A stretch of DNA of 64,000 nt from contig JAKSYS010000019.1 of the NCBI GenBank assembly GCA_022925895.1, positions 124,001 to 188,000 of the forward strand, read 5' to 3'. Origin of the DNA: Fragilaria crotonensis. Taxonomy: Eukaryota > Bacillariophyta > Fragilariophyceae > Fragilariales > Fragilariaceae. Of the stretch, positions 17,961 through 28,615 are shown piece after piece. The notes beneath the pieces are model-generated. The model saw only the letters and a program-made list of their open reading frames with translations. It was not told the origin of the DNA and did not search any database. The stretch's first letter is position 1. Each line of letters opens with the position of its first letter. The position numbers and the translations under genes were made by a program.

Positions 17961-20279
17961 ATGAGTATCATGAGGCACGGCAGTGTCACCAGGATGTTTC
18001 TTGGTGTCGGTTTAGTGCTTTGTACAATGGGGAACATTTCGTGTGGTGTATTGGGCATTGCTGTCGGTACAGTTCGCAATTCTATTCCTGCGAATACCAA
18101 GTTCCAACAAGGAGATCCCAAAACATCCAAATCGCCGATTGTTTCTCCATTGCTGGATCCGTGGAGAGACTATGACATTCTCCGCGAATCGAAACTGTCT
18201 CCAGACATTATTGAACCGTTCTTTGCCAAACGCCCCGGCGTCATTGCACAGCGGCTATGGAAGGTATCATCTACCTTGTTTCGTGCCCGTCGCGAGTGGC
18301 ATCGTAGCGCAGCGATTAGTACTGATGAAGAACGCGCTTCCAACCTATGCCAGGCGCTGGCATCATTGGGACCAGTTGCGGTTAAGGTAGGACAAACACT
18401 GTCTCAACGTCCTGATATTGTGGGGCTGGATGCGGCCAAGGCTCTGGCAAGGCTGCAAACGAAAAATGTGGCATTCCAAAATGAATTGGCCTATGCGGTC
18501 CTGCAGGAATCACTTCAGTGTCAGTGGATTGCACCGGGCATTGGGACGGAGATTGTCGGAGAGCGACCACTTTTTGCTACCATGTCACTGGACCCTGTGG
18601 CGTGCGCTTCGTTAGGACAAGTCTACAAGGCCACCACGTGGGAAGGACTGGAGGTGGCGGTCAAGGTGCAACGACCCGATGCTATGCAGATCTTGGCGCT
18701 TGATACTCAGTGCTTTCGGCAGGTGTTTGCGACACGCACTCAGTTCCTTAAACTGAAACAGAACTTGCTTCCTGAAAGGGAAGTGATGGAAGAAGCGAGC
18801 GACAAACAGAATGTGGGCACTGTCATTGATAGAGTCGCTCGCGATATTTTGGATGAATTAGACTATGATATTGAGGCTGCCAACTCAATTGAATTCAAGG
18901 AATCCTTGGCGTTTCTGGGATTTGTTACAACACCTAATACTCTGCCGCAGTACAGCAGCAAGCGCATCTTGGTGACGGAATGGATTCCTGGCCATCATTT
19001 GGAAAATCTCAACGTGACTGCAGGATTGTCCATGACACGCATGGCGGTGGAAGCATGTACTGCGAGTATGGTCTTGACAGGCCTGGTCCATGCTGATCCA
19101 CACGAAGGAAACATTATGCTGCACGAGGACGGTCGTGTTGCGTTCCTGGACTTTGGTCTCATGTCGAGAGTAGATCAAAACATCATGGAGGGCTTTGCTC
19201 GAGGAATCCAAGCTCTGCTGTCAGAGGATTGGGTATCTCTTACAGATGCCTTCGTTGATGTTGGCTTTGTCACTGAACCGATCATGTATCGCGACGGGAG
19301 GGACAAGGGCTGGCGTGCTGATCCCAACTATGGACGCCCTCAGTTGGCGGAGGCGTTGGCGAGTGCCATGGAAAACACGGAGGGTGGTAAAGCTCGCTTC
19401 GGAGCCTTGGCGATTGTTTTGAACAAGAAGATTTCCCCGAATTGGCTTGTGTTTACGCCTCCTTATGTGCTGTTGCTAATTCGCACTTTTCTTACCCTGG
19501 AAGGCATTGCTGCCCGATTAGATCCAGATTTTAACATCTATGAAATGGCCATGCCATGGGCTGTGCGGAGATCGTTGTCGCCATCTACTGCAAAGGGTAT
19601 CGAGGTGTTTCGATCCGCATTCATGACGCCGGACAATCGGATACAATGGGCAAGACTTTTGGAGCTCGCAAGCCCGGGTAAGGAAGAAGCCAATGGCTCA
19701 CTCCCAACCCCTGAAGCATCTATTAAAAAGGAGAAGAAGACAATGCAGGACACAGCCAAGAAAGCGGCCATGAACGACGCAATTGGGTCACTCCTGGGCT
19801 CAACAGAAGGTAGGGTTTTACGTAGAGCGTTGCGAGACTTGGACTCGGGAGATTTGTTGACCAAATTATCGTCGGATGATGGGCGCACTTTACTTCAGAA
19901 GGCCGCAACGGCTGCAGCGAGTAGGGTGTTGACGACGAACAGACGTGGCTTAGCAATTGATTCTTTGGCAGAAAGCCATCGGCCTATCTCGGAAGAATGC
20001 GCACAATTGCGTTATCGACAGGCGCGCTGGAAACGAAAGGTTGGGCGGTTGCTTTTCTGGAGCCACATTAAGCGACAGTTTGGATGGAAGGGTCTCGTAT
20101 CGATAACCAGGCTGTCTTTGATTTGCACGAAGTTATTTGCAATTGCTTTGTGGAATAGAATACGTGGTCATGTTGTGAAGAGTGTCCCGCCCTGCCATGG
20201 AATAGACTTGGACGACTGGAGTATGGATCACACGCTGATCGAGAGCCATGCTTTCGCCCATGATTCGGCACTAAGTTAA
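17961..20279 (+). CDS. ABC1/ADCK/UbiB family atypical kinase
   Basis: From the ATG at 17961 the product is 772 residues. ABC1 (UbiB) kinases support quinone metabolism in mitochondria and plastids. All family hallmarks are present: KVGQ (142-145, the KxGQ motif that blocks the nucleotide pocket), the Ala-rich loop CASLGQVYKA (215-224), the ATP-site Lys235 in VAVKVQRP, the loop HADPHEGN (377-384) and DFG (397-399). The first about 40 residues are hydrophobic and look like a signal or organelle presequence. Hydrophobic segments near the C-terminus suggest membrane attachment. Plastid plastoglobule location is an inference from family members in algae. The about 250-residue C-terminal extension is unassigned. 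Confidence 0.9.
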   Translation: MSIMRHGSVTRMFLGVGLVLCTMGNISCGVLGIAVGTVRNSIPANTKFQQGDPKTSKSPIVSPLLDPWRDYDILRESKLSPDIIEPFFAKRPGVIAQRLWKVSSTLFRARREWHRSAAISTDEERASNLCQALASLGPVAVKVGQTLSQRPDIVGLDAAKALARLQTKNVAFQNELAYAVLQESLQCQWIAPGIGTEIVGERPLFATMSLDPVACASLGQVYKATTWEGLEVAVKVQRPDAMQILALDTQCFRQVFATRTQFLKLKQNLLPEREVMEEASDKQNVGTVIDRVARDILDELDYDIEAANSIEFKESLAFLGFVTTPNTLPQYSSKRILVTEWIPGHHLENLNVTAGLSMTRMAVEACTASMVLTGLVHADPHEGNIMLHEDGRVAFLDFGLMSRVDQNIMEGFARGIQALLSEDWVSLTDAFVDVGFVTEPIMYRDGRDKGWRADPNYGRPQLAEALASAMENTEGGKARFGALAIVLNKKISPNWLVFTPPYVLLLIRTFLTLEGIAARLDPDFNIYEMAMPWAVRRSLSPSTAKGIEVFRSAFMTPDNRIQWARLLELASPGKEEANGSLPTPEASIKKEKKTMQDTAKKAAMNDAIGSLLGSTEGRVLRRALRDLDSGDLLTKLSSDDGRTLLQKAATAAASRVLTTNRRGLAIDSLAESHRPISEECAQLRYRQARWKRKVGRLLFWSHIKRQFGWKGLVSITRLSLICTKLFAIALWNRIRGHVVKSVPPCHGIDLDDWSMDHTLIESHAFAHDSALS

Positions 20280-20930
20280 TCCGACAAAAAATTGCAAGCG
20301 CCTACGCTGGGAACGCGCCACTCTATTTGCATGAAATGCATCGTTTGCCAGCGTAATATATATGCCATCCCCCGCTTCGCTCGTGCGACGCTGAGCTGAA
20401 ACGTTGTTAACTTTGAAGAAATTGGTTATATCGTAACATCTAAAATCATGTCATACCACTCTTTTGATATTTACTGGAGACTGGAGAACTACTAAAAACG
20501 CTGTGCACTGGTGCGAGATGCTTTTCTACCGGTAGTACCAGGTACTTGTACTACACTGTACCTGGTACTTGAGCCCGTATGACATGCGGCACTGCGAATT
20601 ATGCTTGGTTCGTGCGAGGTTAACTTGCCGTTAACAACAATTGCATTCTCAGTTCCGACGTTCCGACTTCCGACACGGAGACATCGGCTGTTCCTCCTGC
20701 CACGACCGCCTCGTCTAGGGGATCACTTGCACATGCACACATCATATCAGTTATGGCAGCAATCGTGAACGGCTGGAGTGGGGACATCATCCACCAGTAA
20801 AGAATTGGAGCATCGCAAGTCAACACACCAGACGTGCTCAACTAGCGGGAAGATCAAGACGTGTTTGGATTATAGATTTTTCACTGAGGCGTAGGGAATT
20901 TTCGCGGGAACGCCGTGACTGGTTTCCACA
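20280..20930. other. Intergenic region between ABC1 kinase and Popeye-like gene
   Basis: About 650 bp. One GTAC cluster (20530-20575, e.g. GGTACTTGTACTACAC) and no supported gene. Confidence 0.5.
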
Positions 20931-22187
20931 ATGCGATCAACTCTCCAGTGCCAGGCTGTGAGACTCGCTAATGATGCGAGACAGTCGTTGATGAAGCCGT
21001 CCCCTTCGATATCCTACATGGGACAGAGACATCATGTCAGCCTAGCACGGAGATGGGAGATGCCATCAAAGCGTTTCCAGTCAACTAAATCATCCACGCG
21101 TGACGAACACGGATCAAATATCCTTCGCCAAATCATGCTCCAACCGCGAACAGTCCCAGTTCCTCGATGGATATCTCCCCAATATTATACGACAACCCTT
21201 TCTGAGGTTTGCGGCCATGGCTCATTCATTCTTGTTGCCATATCTTACGCGGTTGATGATTTTCTACACCTGCGAATCATCGCGGTTGCAGGATCGGCCG
21301 TTATGTTGTGTTTCACGTATTTCCATCCACATGGGCGAGTCTTGTGGCTGCCTTTTAAATGGAATGCTCTCTTTATCGCCATTAATTCCTACCGGATTGG
21401 AAAGGTCATGTTAGATCGGTATTATGCCGAAAAAATTTCACCGGACATGATACATGTCCGGGATGAACACTTCTCCATTCTTGACCCACCTGATTTTGCG
21501 CGTTTGGTCCGCATTGGTAATGTTGAAGTAGTTGAGGAAGGCGATTGTCTTGTGAAACAGGGTGAACTGCATCAGTACATTCGCCTTGTTATCGATGGTG
21601 AATTTAACGTCTATCGTGATGGCAAGCTTACCTACAAAATTGAGGAAGGCAACTTCATATCAGAAGTGGGCCTTCATGCTGGTCTACTCCTTCCTGGAAA
21701 AGTGGAGTCATGTTGCAGTATTGTTGCTTCCAAGCCAGGACGAACCTTGCGCTGGGAGCGTGACGAGCTGATGGCACTGTTGCGACGTGAAAAACAACTT
21801 CGTCGCGCCCTCAAGGCGGCTTTGAGTTGGGATATCATTCGCAAACTAAAGAGCCAACGCAAACTGCTGCAGAATGCTGATATTGCTGATGCTGCGCAAT
21901 GGACTCAGTTGCGAACTGAACAAAATCAACATCGTTATGCTGCCATTTTGCAAAATATGTTGGCCCATCCGAAATATTTGAAACAGAGAAAGCAAGAGCT
22001 GGAAAAATACAGGCTCATACATCATATAGATGATGAGCAACATAAGCGGGCGCTCCAGCGCAATGGATGGTCGGTGGATGATTTCGAGAGAGGCTACAAG
22101 GAAGGTGGACAGGTGGATGACGAGGAAGATTTTCAACGTGATTTTCGATGGTTTGTGAAAGACCTGTACTTTCGACTTTTTGGATAG
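20931..22187 (+). CDS. Popeye-domain-like membrane protein with cyclic-nucleotide-binding fold
   Basis: Single exon, 418 residues. Residues 1-60 are basic and poor in acids, like a mitochondrial presequence. Hydrophobic segments at about 93-135 and 143-160 (LRIIAVAGSAVMLCFTYFHP, WNALFIAINSYRIGKVM) match the Popeye pattern of membrane helices followed by a double-stranded beta-helix. The latter spans about 175-285 (VVEEGDCLVKQGELHQYIRLVIDGEFNVYRDGKL), the cNMP-binding-like fold. The C-terminal third is a charged helix with no known domain. Popeye proteins bind cAMP in animals; the protist function is unknown. Its stop is 80 bp from that of the convergent response regulator. Confidence 0.75.
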   Translation: MRSTLQCQAVRLANDARQSLMKPSPSISYMGQRHHVSLARRWEMPSKRFQSTKSSTRDEHGSNILRQIMLQPRTVPVPRWISPQYYTTTLSEVCGHGSFILVAISYAVDDFLHLRIIAVAGSAVMLCFTYFHPHGRVLWLPFKWNALFIAINSYRIGKVMLDRYYAEKISPDMIHVRDEHFSILDPPDFARLVRIGNVEVVEEGDCLVKQGELHQYIRLVIDGEFNVYRDGKLTYKIEEGNFISEVGLHAGLLLPGKVESCCSIVASKPGRTLRWERDELMALLRREKQLRRALKAALSWDIIRKLKSQRKLLQNADIADAAQWTQLRTEQNQHRYAAILQNMLAHPKYLKQRKQELEKYRLIHHIDDEQHKRALQRNGWSVDDFERGYKEGGQVDDEEDFQRDFRWFVKDLYFRLFG

Positions 22188-22267
22188 GTTAAGTTACATC
22201 AGTAAACAGGATCAATTCTTAGCATCTAATGAAGTTAATGCATTATTAGCTGCTCCCTTGCCGTGCG

Positions 22268-23204
22268 TCACATTCGCTTCGGTACGTAGCCCGTCTTCAG
22301 CGCCCATCGAACGAGCTCCGTTCGGGATCGAGTGTCAGTTTTGAAGTAGAGTTGCTGTAAAATGCCTCCAACGCGCTCGGATGTCACTCCGCGTTTCTTG
22401 GCGATGTCGATATTTGACAAGCCATCACACACCACCTCGAGTACTTCTCTCTCACCCAACGTCAGGTAGACATCCGTCTTTTGAACCAGGTTGGACCCAT
22501 TTATTTTTAGAATTTGTTTGATATTCGCCATTTCTTCTTGAAGATCAGCTAAGCGTCCCTTGCTACCAGTCATCTGTTGGCGTCGGACTATCAGATTGTC
22601 GACAATTGCTAACAACTCATCTGGGTCAAACGGCTTTGTCAGATAGACATCGGCACCAGAGTTATAACCCTCAATTCGATCGACGGTGAATGCCTTGGCT
22701 GTAAGCAGCACGACTGGAACTCGTGAGAGTCGCTTGTTCGACCGAATGTATTTCAATAGCGCTAATCCATCACGTCCGGGCATCCGAATATCACTGATGA
22801 TCACATCTGGCACAACTGGCAGCTTTTTTTTCTTCCGGAGGCATGGATACTACCTCAACAAGAGCGTCGGCGTCTGCACATGCCGTCACTTTGTATCCGC
22901 GGTCATATAGATAGTCTCCAACTGCCATGCGCATGGACTCTTCATCGTCAACTAAGACGAGCCATCGTTTGTTGCGCTCCCGAAACTGTTGATCCTTGAT
23001 TTGTTCGAATTCTGGATCTTGCTCGACTGCGTCACTCGCTGCGAACAGGATTGATCGTGGCAAGTATCCAACGTTTGTTGCGGCCCAAGAATAACGATGA
23101 TGCGGACAGCTCCTCAATGGCGTGAAGGAATATCCCAAGCTGAAGTTCACAAGAAGAAGAAAGCCGGCAGTTAATGATCTTCGCCCTGACCCCCAATCTC
23201 GCAT
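22268..23204 (-). CDS. Plastid-type response regulator, REC + LuxR/NarL HTH (frame broken at an A8 run)
   Basis: Residues 1-27 are a signal peptide ending GYS|FTP, a plastid-import junction. A receiver domain begins at about 80 (VLVDDEE, acidic pair Asp86/87) and continues in another frame with ISDIRMPG (phospho-acceptor Asp), LLTAKA and LTKPFD (switch Thr and Lys). A LuxR-type helix-turn-helix follows (TLGEREVLEVVCDGLSNIDI). The layout matches NarL-family/Ycf29-type regulators of red-lineage plastids, here encoded in the nucleus. The two halves are joined only if the poly-A run (T8 on the plus strand, 22824-22831) loses one base or gains two. With that correction the protein is 311-312 residues. 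The break may be a consensus error or real damage. Confidence 0.82.
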
Positions 23205-24372
23205 GGTCCGCGTCGAAATTGTGATCCTCGAACTCCAATTTTATCGTCGGTGAGAGGAGTCCAACGAGTCATTAAAGATTAATGTACCGATTACTAGTTA
23301 CTGTAGTACGACGTTACGGGGAGCCCGTGTATGTCCCCTAGTCGAGCCGGCCATCACCTGCAGTAGTGTACGGGAGTACTGAGTTCTACTTACTGCCGGT
23401 ACAGTATATTGTATTTCTATCCTCGGAGGAGCAGTCTCAGATTCGTAGGTAAAGTTGATGCGTAACTTAATTTGCAATATAATTTATGGAGTCGATTTTT
23501 TTTAGAAAAGCTCGATCGGCTCGATTAGGAGACATACACGGCCTCCCCACTCCCCATATCATACATTTATTATACCGGTCGCAGTTCGCAGTAGGCAGTA
23601 GACACTGGTCTGATAAAAATACATACTCCAGTGAAGTATGGCTTTACTGTGCCAACTGGCTCAGATTCTACCGGTAGGTACATTCCACATCCGACATTCG
23701 ACACCTATTTCATGATTACGGCCACAGCAGACCTCCGTTTTGAAATGTATCGCAGAACAATCTTACGTCGACTGCCTTCCCCTTTCACTACAGTAGGCAG
23801 TGGTCTATGAGAGAGTGCGGACAGGGGACCCAGGCGGGGATCAAATATGGCCGTACTGATGAAGGCTAGTTACAGACCAGAGCGGCACTTAGGGTGTGTT
23901 CAGGCCCTTTGGTACCAGATTGTGCTCAGCAAAGCCTGTGTTTCAACCACATCCTCACGTAGGCTGGGGTAGATTTGAGAATGGTTCAGCTCTAACTAAT
24001 TCGTGTATTGCCGTAGTATCATCGTATTCGAAGTTACATTCTAGAGCAGTGATGCTGAGATGTCCAAATGGTAACTCGTAACAGCCCAACTCAGTGCCTT
24101 CACCTTCAAAGTTGTTCCACTAGTTGATAAAAGGCGTTGAATAAAGATATGCGACCCACATCACTGTTCCGGTGTGGATGGAATCCTGCCTCCTGTTGAC
24201 CGCTCGTTCAGGGTTCCGATATCCAACCTCACGAAGCATATCGGTTAAGTTCGCTCCTGGTCCTTGGCGCTCGTATCGAGACCGGCAATAGCAAGGGCTG
24301 TGCTTTGCAAGTTGCTTCAGTAGGGAAAATCCCTACCCAGCACCAAATTGGGGTCCAAGACGCATACTCACT
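23205..24372. other. Intergenic region downstream of cyclophilin
   Basis: About 1.17 kb. GTAC words lie at 23300-23410. On the minus strand a 69-codon open stretch follows a TAG-type acceptor (about 24120-24325, possible 3' extension of the cyclophilin transcript), but it has no recognisable domain. Nothing else is seen. Confidence 0.4.
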
Positions 24373-25025
24373 CTACAGTCGTTTCTCAGGAGGTCCATTT
24401 GCACGATCGTACACAATGCCTTCGTCCGCAAGTGGATTCGCATGAATTGTAATCTTCTCTATCACTGGCGGATGAATCGGTCTGTGTGCCTGACTTTTCT
24501 TGGGACCCCCAAGGACAGGCAAACGCTCCATACTGTCCAGCACATCCCACCCATCAAGCATCCTACCAAAGACCGTGTACACATTGTTCAGGTGCCTTTG
24601 GGATTCGTAAAGGATAAAGAACTGGCTGCGATTGGTGTTTGGGCCCTTGTTTGCCATGGCCAGGACGCCTCGTTTGTCGTGGACATTAGTGAGATGGAAT
24701 TCGTCTTCGAACGTACCTCCCCAAATAGATTCGCCCCCTTTCCCGGTACCTGGTGGAGGTCGAACGCGGCGAGGAAAGTCAGCATCGTCGTTATAGAAAG
24801 CATGCAAACAAGCAGGAAGCATTCCACCTCGTGGCATGCATCATACTACATACCTTCCGGATCCCCACCTTGAATCATGAACCCACGAATGTTTCGATGA
24901 AAAATAGTTCCATTATAGTAACCATTTGCAGCGAGTGCCAAAAAATTGAAAGACGTTCTTGGAGCTGTATCGCAAAATATTTCGAACTTGAGATCACCCA
25001 ACGATGTATGCAAAGTTACTGTCAT
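24373..25025 (-). CDS. PPIL3: Cyclophilin, PPIL3-type peptidyl-prolyl isomerase
   Basis: Two exons, 25025-24854 and 24749-24373, with a 104-nt intron (24750-24853, GTATGT...CACCAG, phase 1), giving 182 residues. PPIL3 proteins are small nuclear cyclophilins found with spliceosomes. The start MTVTLHTSLGDLKFEIF and the run IFHRNIRGFMIQGGDP are diagnostic of the group. The catalytic Arg lies in FHRNI, and the substrate pocket includes GPNTNRSQFFI and VFGRMLDGW. The family's usual NGSQFF has Arg in place of Gly here. It ends about 20 residues after the typical ITIHANP terminus. Confidence 0.92.
24750..24853 (-). other. Intron of the cyclophilin gene
   Basis: GTATGT donor after GGDPEG (split Gly codon), CACCAG acceptor; 104 nt. 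Confidence 0.85.
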
Positions 25026-25697
25026 TGGAGTGAGGAACTATGCGTCGATCTACAATGAAGACAGCGCACTTGGGGTGTCTTGGCGCGTATGCTGGTGAAC
25101 GCCGGACAACGGGTTTTGAGTTGTTTTGAATGGAAAGTTAACAATTTTAGTTGAATGCTTCCAGTACTAGTACTGCACTAACCAGTAGCAATGCGCCTTT
25201 ACTCAAATTACTGGAGTAAACAGTATGCACACCGCTAGCATTGTACAGTATCGTAAATGTAAATACACAGTACACAGTCCTACAATCTATCCTGGTATTC
25301 CAGTACTCGGAGTACTACCTGGTACATACGAGTACTCGTAGCGCCTAGTACCAGTACCTGGTACTTGTACACCTGTCAATGCCGAGATGGTCACGCATCC
25401 AACCCATCCTCGTGACCCAGGATCGGATTGGTTTTTTTTTGGTTGGGCAGTAGACTACAAGTACAAAGTACCTCTGGTACTAGTAGTAGTAGCATTAGAC
25501 TGTAGACTGTAGAAGTAGGTCTGTAGAGTACTGGAGTACTCAGTAGGACGGAGCTAAGGGCAGACGAAGATTTCTACGAGTCATGTCTACGCAGTCCTTC
25601 GTACTTTTGTTTCAAAGACCGCAGGTTTGGCACGGCACTGAAAGCCACAACGATAAGATCATACTCGACGTCGACGCAAATCCCAGCGCATTGAACA
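25026..25697. other. Divergent promoter region, cyclophilin / delta-COP, GTAC-rich
   Basis: The densest GTAC stretch of the window (25155-25530), with words such as GTACCTGGTACTTGTACACC and TACTGGAGTACTCAG. No gene is seen. Confidence 0.5.
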
Positions 25698-27581
25698 ATG
25701 GTACGATTGGGAGTCCCAAATGTTTGTCCTGTCCACAATGTAGTGAAATAGAAAGTGCATAAGAGACGAGGTGGGAGAAATGATGCCGATTCCGATGATC
25801 CGCCCTTCGCGGTGCTCCGTCATTGACCGATCGGTCACTTGCATTGTTAGTTTGGCTGTGACTTGGCATTGCGACCGATAAAATCCCTTGGATCTATTCA
25901 AATCCACCTGCATCCATTCGCGTTTTTCTCTCTAACATGTTTCCCTCTGCATGTGATCGTCCAGGTTGTCCTTTCTGCTTCCGTTTGTACAAGCAGTGGG
26001 AAAGCATTGGTTTCCCGTCAGTTCGTCGAGATGAACCGTCTGCGCGTTGAGGGTCTCTTGGCGGCCTTTCCGAAATTGGTTGGCCATTCCAAACAACATA
26101 CTTTTGTGGAAACAGACTCAGTCAGATACGTCTATCAACCGCTGGAGAATCAAATGTACCTCCTTCTCATCACGACGAAGGCCTCTAATATTGTCGAGGA
26201 TCTGGGAACATTGCGTCTGCTTGCCAAAGTTGTTCCTGATGTAGCTGGTGGCCTTCAAGAATCTTCCATCAATGATCACGCTTTCGACTTGATTTTTGCG
26301 TTTGATGAAGTACTCACTGCTGGAGGTTACAAGGAAGAAGCGACCTTGAGCTCCATCCGCACTAATCTTCTCATGGACAGTCATGAAGAGAAAGTGCACT
26401 TGGCCCTCAAGCAAAGCAAGGAAGATGCCGCAAAAGACGAGATGCGAAGACAAGCCAAAAATATTAAGGAGCGCCAACTGCAACAATTGCGACAGAACTT
26501 TGTTTCGGGGCAAGGTTTGGGTGGCGGCCCCATTGGAGGTATGCAAGGGTTTGGCGGTGGAGGTGATCCAAACCAGGGAAGCATGTTCCAAGGGTTTGGC
26601 AACGACAATTCGAGCAACCAGTATGAGCAACAATTTCAAGCACCAGCGCCTAGTGTACCAGTCCATCAGCCGCCGAAGGTTGTCGCCAAGGGTATGAAGC
26701 TCGGCGGCATGGGTGCTGCCGGAAAGAAAGATTCTCTGATGGCTGCCATGGCTATGGAAGACAACCTGTTGCCGGCCTCCAAGGGAGGCGATGCCTTCGG
26801 ACTAGGCAGCTTCGGACTCGGTGGCGCACCTGCACCAGCCCCTGTCATCCCGTCCACCCCCCTTACATTAGTATTGGAGGAGAAGATCAGTGTTGCCATG
26901 AATCGCGAAGGTTCGATCGAGTCTTGCGAAGTTAAGGGCACCTTGACGCTCACAGCCAACACGGAGGCTGGCACTGCCGCCGTCGTTGTTGTCAACAAGC
27001 CCGTTATTTCCAAAGTTTCCGGATTTACCTTTGCTACCCACCCGAAGGTCGACAAAAAGATGTACGAGAAGGACGGAGTACTTACCCTCAAGGGCGGCAA
27101 AGGATTCCCAACTGGTCGCGGTGTTGGTATTCTGCGTTGGAGCTATGCCTCTGATGATGCTGCACCTATCACCGTCAACTGCTGGCCGGAAAATGAGGGC
27201 AACGGTACCATGAACGTCAACGTTGAATACGAACTGACCAGATCGGACATGACTCTCATCGACGTGAACATTTTGTTGCCCCTCGGTACAAGCGACCCTC
27301 CAGCTATTGAAGCATGTGACGGAGACTACAAACACGACCCTGTGGCGGGCATGATGTGCTGGCATTTCGATAAAATCGATGCAAGCAACTCGTCCGGTGC
27401 ACTCGAGTTCTCAATTGCTGGAAACAATCCCGATGTTTTCTTCCCAGTTCGAATTATGTTCAAGAGCGAGAAATTGCTATGCCCCATTGAGGTTACTGGA
27501 GTAACATCCTCAGCAAACGGTACCAGCATTCCAAATATGTTGTTGAAGAGCTTCTCACCTGAATCATACACTTGTGCATAA
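25698..27581 (+). CDS. ARCN1/RET2: Coatomer subunit delta (delta-COP, archain)
   Basis: Delta-COP is part of the F-subcomplex of the COPI coat for Golgi-to-ER and intra-Golgi transport. The long exon 25965-27581 begins directly at VVLSASVCTSSGKALVSRQFVEM, which is the family N-terminus minus its Met, and has no ATG upstream in frame. An ATG followed by GTACG at 25698-25700 supplies the start, with a 264-nt intron (25701-25964, ending GTCCAG), for 539 residues in total. Residues 1-140 are the longin-like domain. A Gly/Gln-rich linker follows (about 190-240). The C-terminal mu-homology domain begins near LVLEEKISVAMNREG and ends SPESYTCA. Confidence 0.92.
25701..25964 (+). other. Proposed first intron of delta-COP (exon 1 = ATG only)
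   Basis: GTACGA donor directly after an ATG, GTCCAG acceptor directly before GTTGTC. It is inferred because the conserved N-terminus lacks a Met. Confidence 0.55.
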
Positions 27582-28615
27582 TAGCATTGGTCGCTTTCAA
27601 AAAGAATGCTTGAACTATAAACAGTCAATATGATGAGTAACGGAGTGTCTTCTTAGTTCGGATTGGTGTTTCCCGGAGGTTCTTTTGGGGGCTGAAGGCA
27701 ATTCATACCGTTTACCAACATTGAACGTAGCATGTTTCCCCAAAACTGAAGCGACTGTGATTGGAATGTATGACATCGTCCTGTATGTTTGTGCATTCTT
27801 ACTCGCATACTCTGAACTCTTTGGGTTATAGGACGCTACTACCGGTAGCTATGAATACCGTCGTAGCGATAGAATGTTGTAGGACTGCATCTTTTATAGT
27901 TTGGTTTGTGGTCTATTATATTAGAACGCGCTTGTACCATGAAGAGTGAGCGACTTATTACAGCGAGTTAAGGGCAAGAAAGGTCAGAGTAAAGAATGTT
28001 TGCTCTCGTCGCTCTTCGCCTCGAAGTGTGCCCAGCACCTTCTCTGCGGTACTAGCTCTTGAACCGGTACCAGGTACTGGAATATAGAATATAGTACATA
28101 TAGTGTATGATAACGAATGCAATAACACATCGACACATCGAGAATCAACGCATTGAGATATTCATGTTCGATAACAAGAGCTCCAGTATCCAGTACAAGT
28201 ACCAGTACAAGTATAAGTATAAGTACCTGGTACAATATAAGTATAAGTATAAGTACAAGTACCAGTACTTGTGTCTACCTGGCGACTGGCGAGGTGAAGC
28301 CTGAAGTACTGTTGACACTACCACGTAGATCCTACACCAAATGAATACGGCAAGCCGCGCGTCCTGCCTGTACCTGGGCTGTAGCAGGTTCGATACTAAG
28401 TACGAGTCTCACGTATCATGCCTTCGCTGCTGTTCTTGACAGGAAGAAAACGACCCTCCCCCATTTCATAGAGTGATTTTCAGGAACAATTTTAAGACAA
28501 AAACATTGAGCCCGAAAGTGTTATGTTCGAGCAATTGCGCGAAAGCAGCTCGTTGATGTACTTAAAGTAGACGGACTTGATTGGTATTTGACGCTTTCAT
28601 TCGAAGGATTGTTTG
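27582..28615. other. Intergenic region with AGTATA/GTAC microsatellite
   Basis: About 1 kb. 28192-28270 is a tandem of AAGTATA and AAGTACC-type heptamers with GTAC words. No gene is supported. Confidence 0.5.
28192..28270. repeat. AAGTA(T/C)A-type tandem repeat
   Basis: Repeated six-base units AGTATA/AGTACA interspersed with GTACC words, partly palindromic. Confidence 0.65.

Noticed and set aside
20620-20841. 73-codon minus-strand frame upstream of the Popeye-like gene
   Set aside because: Starts with TTG, low-complexity composition, no family resemblance.
24120-24325. 69-codon minus-strand stretch after a TAG acceptor downstream of the cyclophilin
   Set aside because: Protein-like composition, but the cyclophilin already has a stop before the possible donor. 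No domain is seen; probably a 3' UTR intron or chance.
28340-28420. Possible tRNA (GGTTCGATAC near 28388)
   Set aside because: No matching acceptor or anticodon stems could be drawn.
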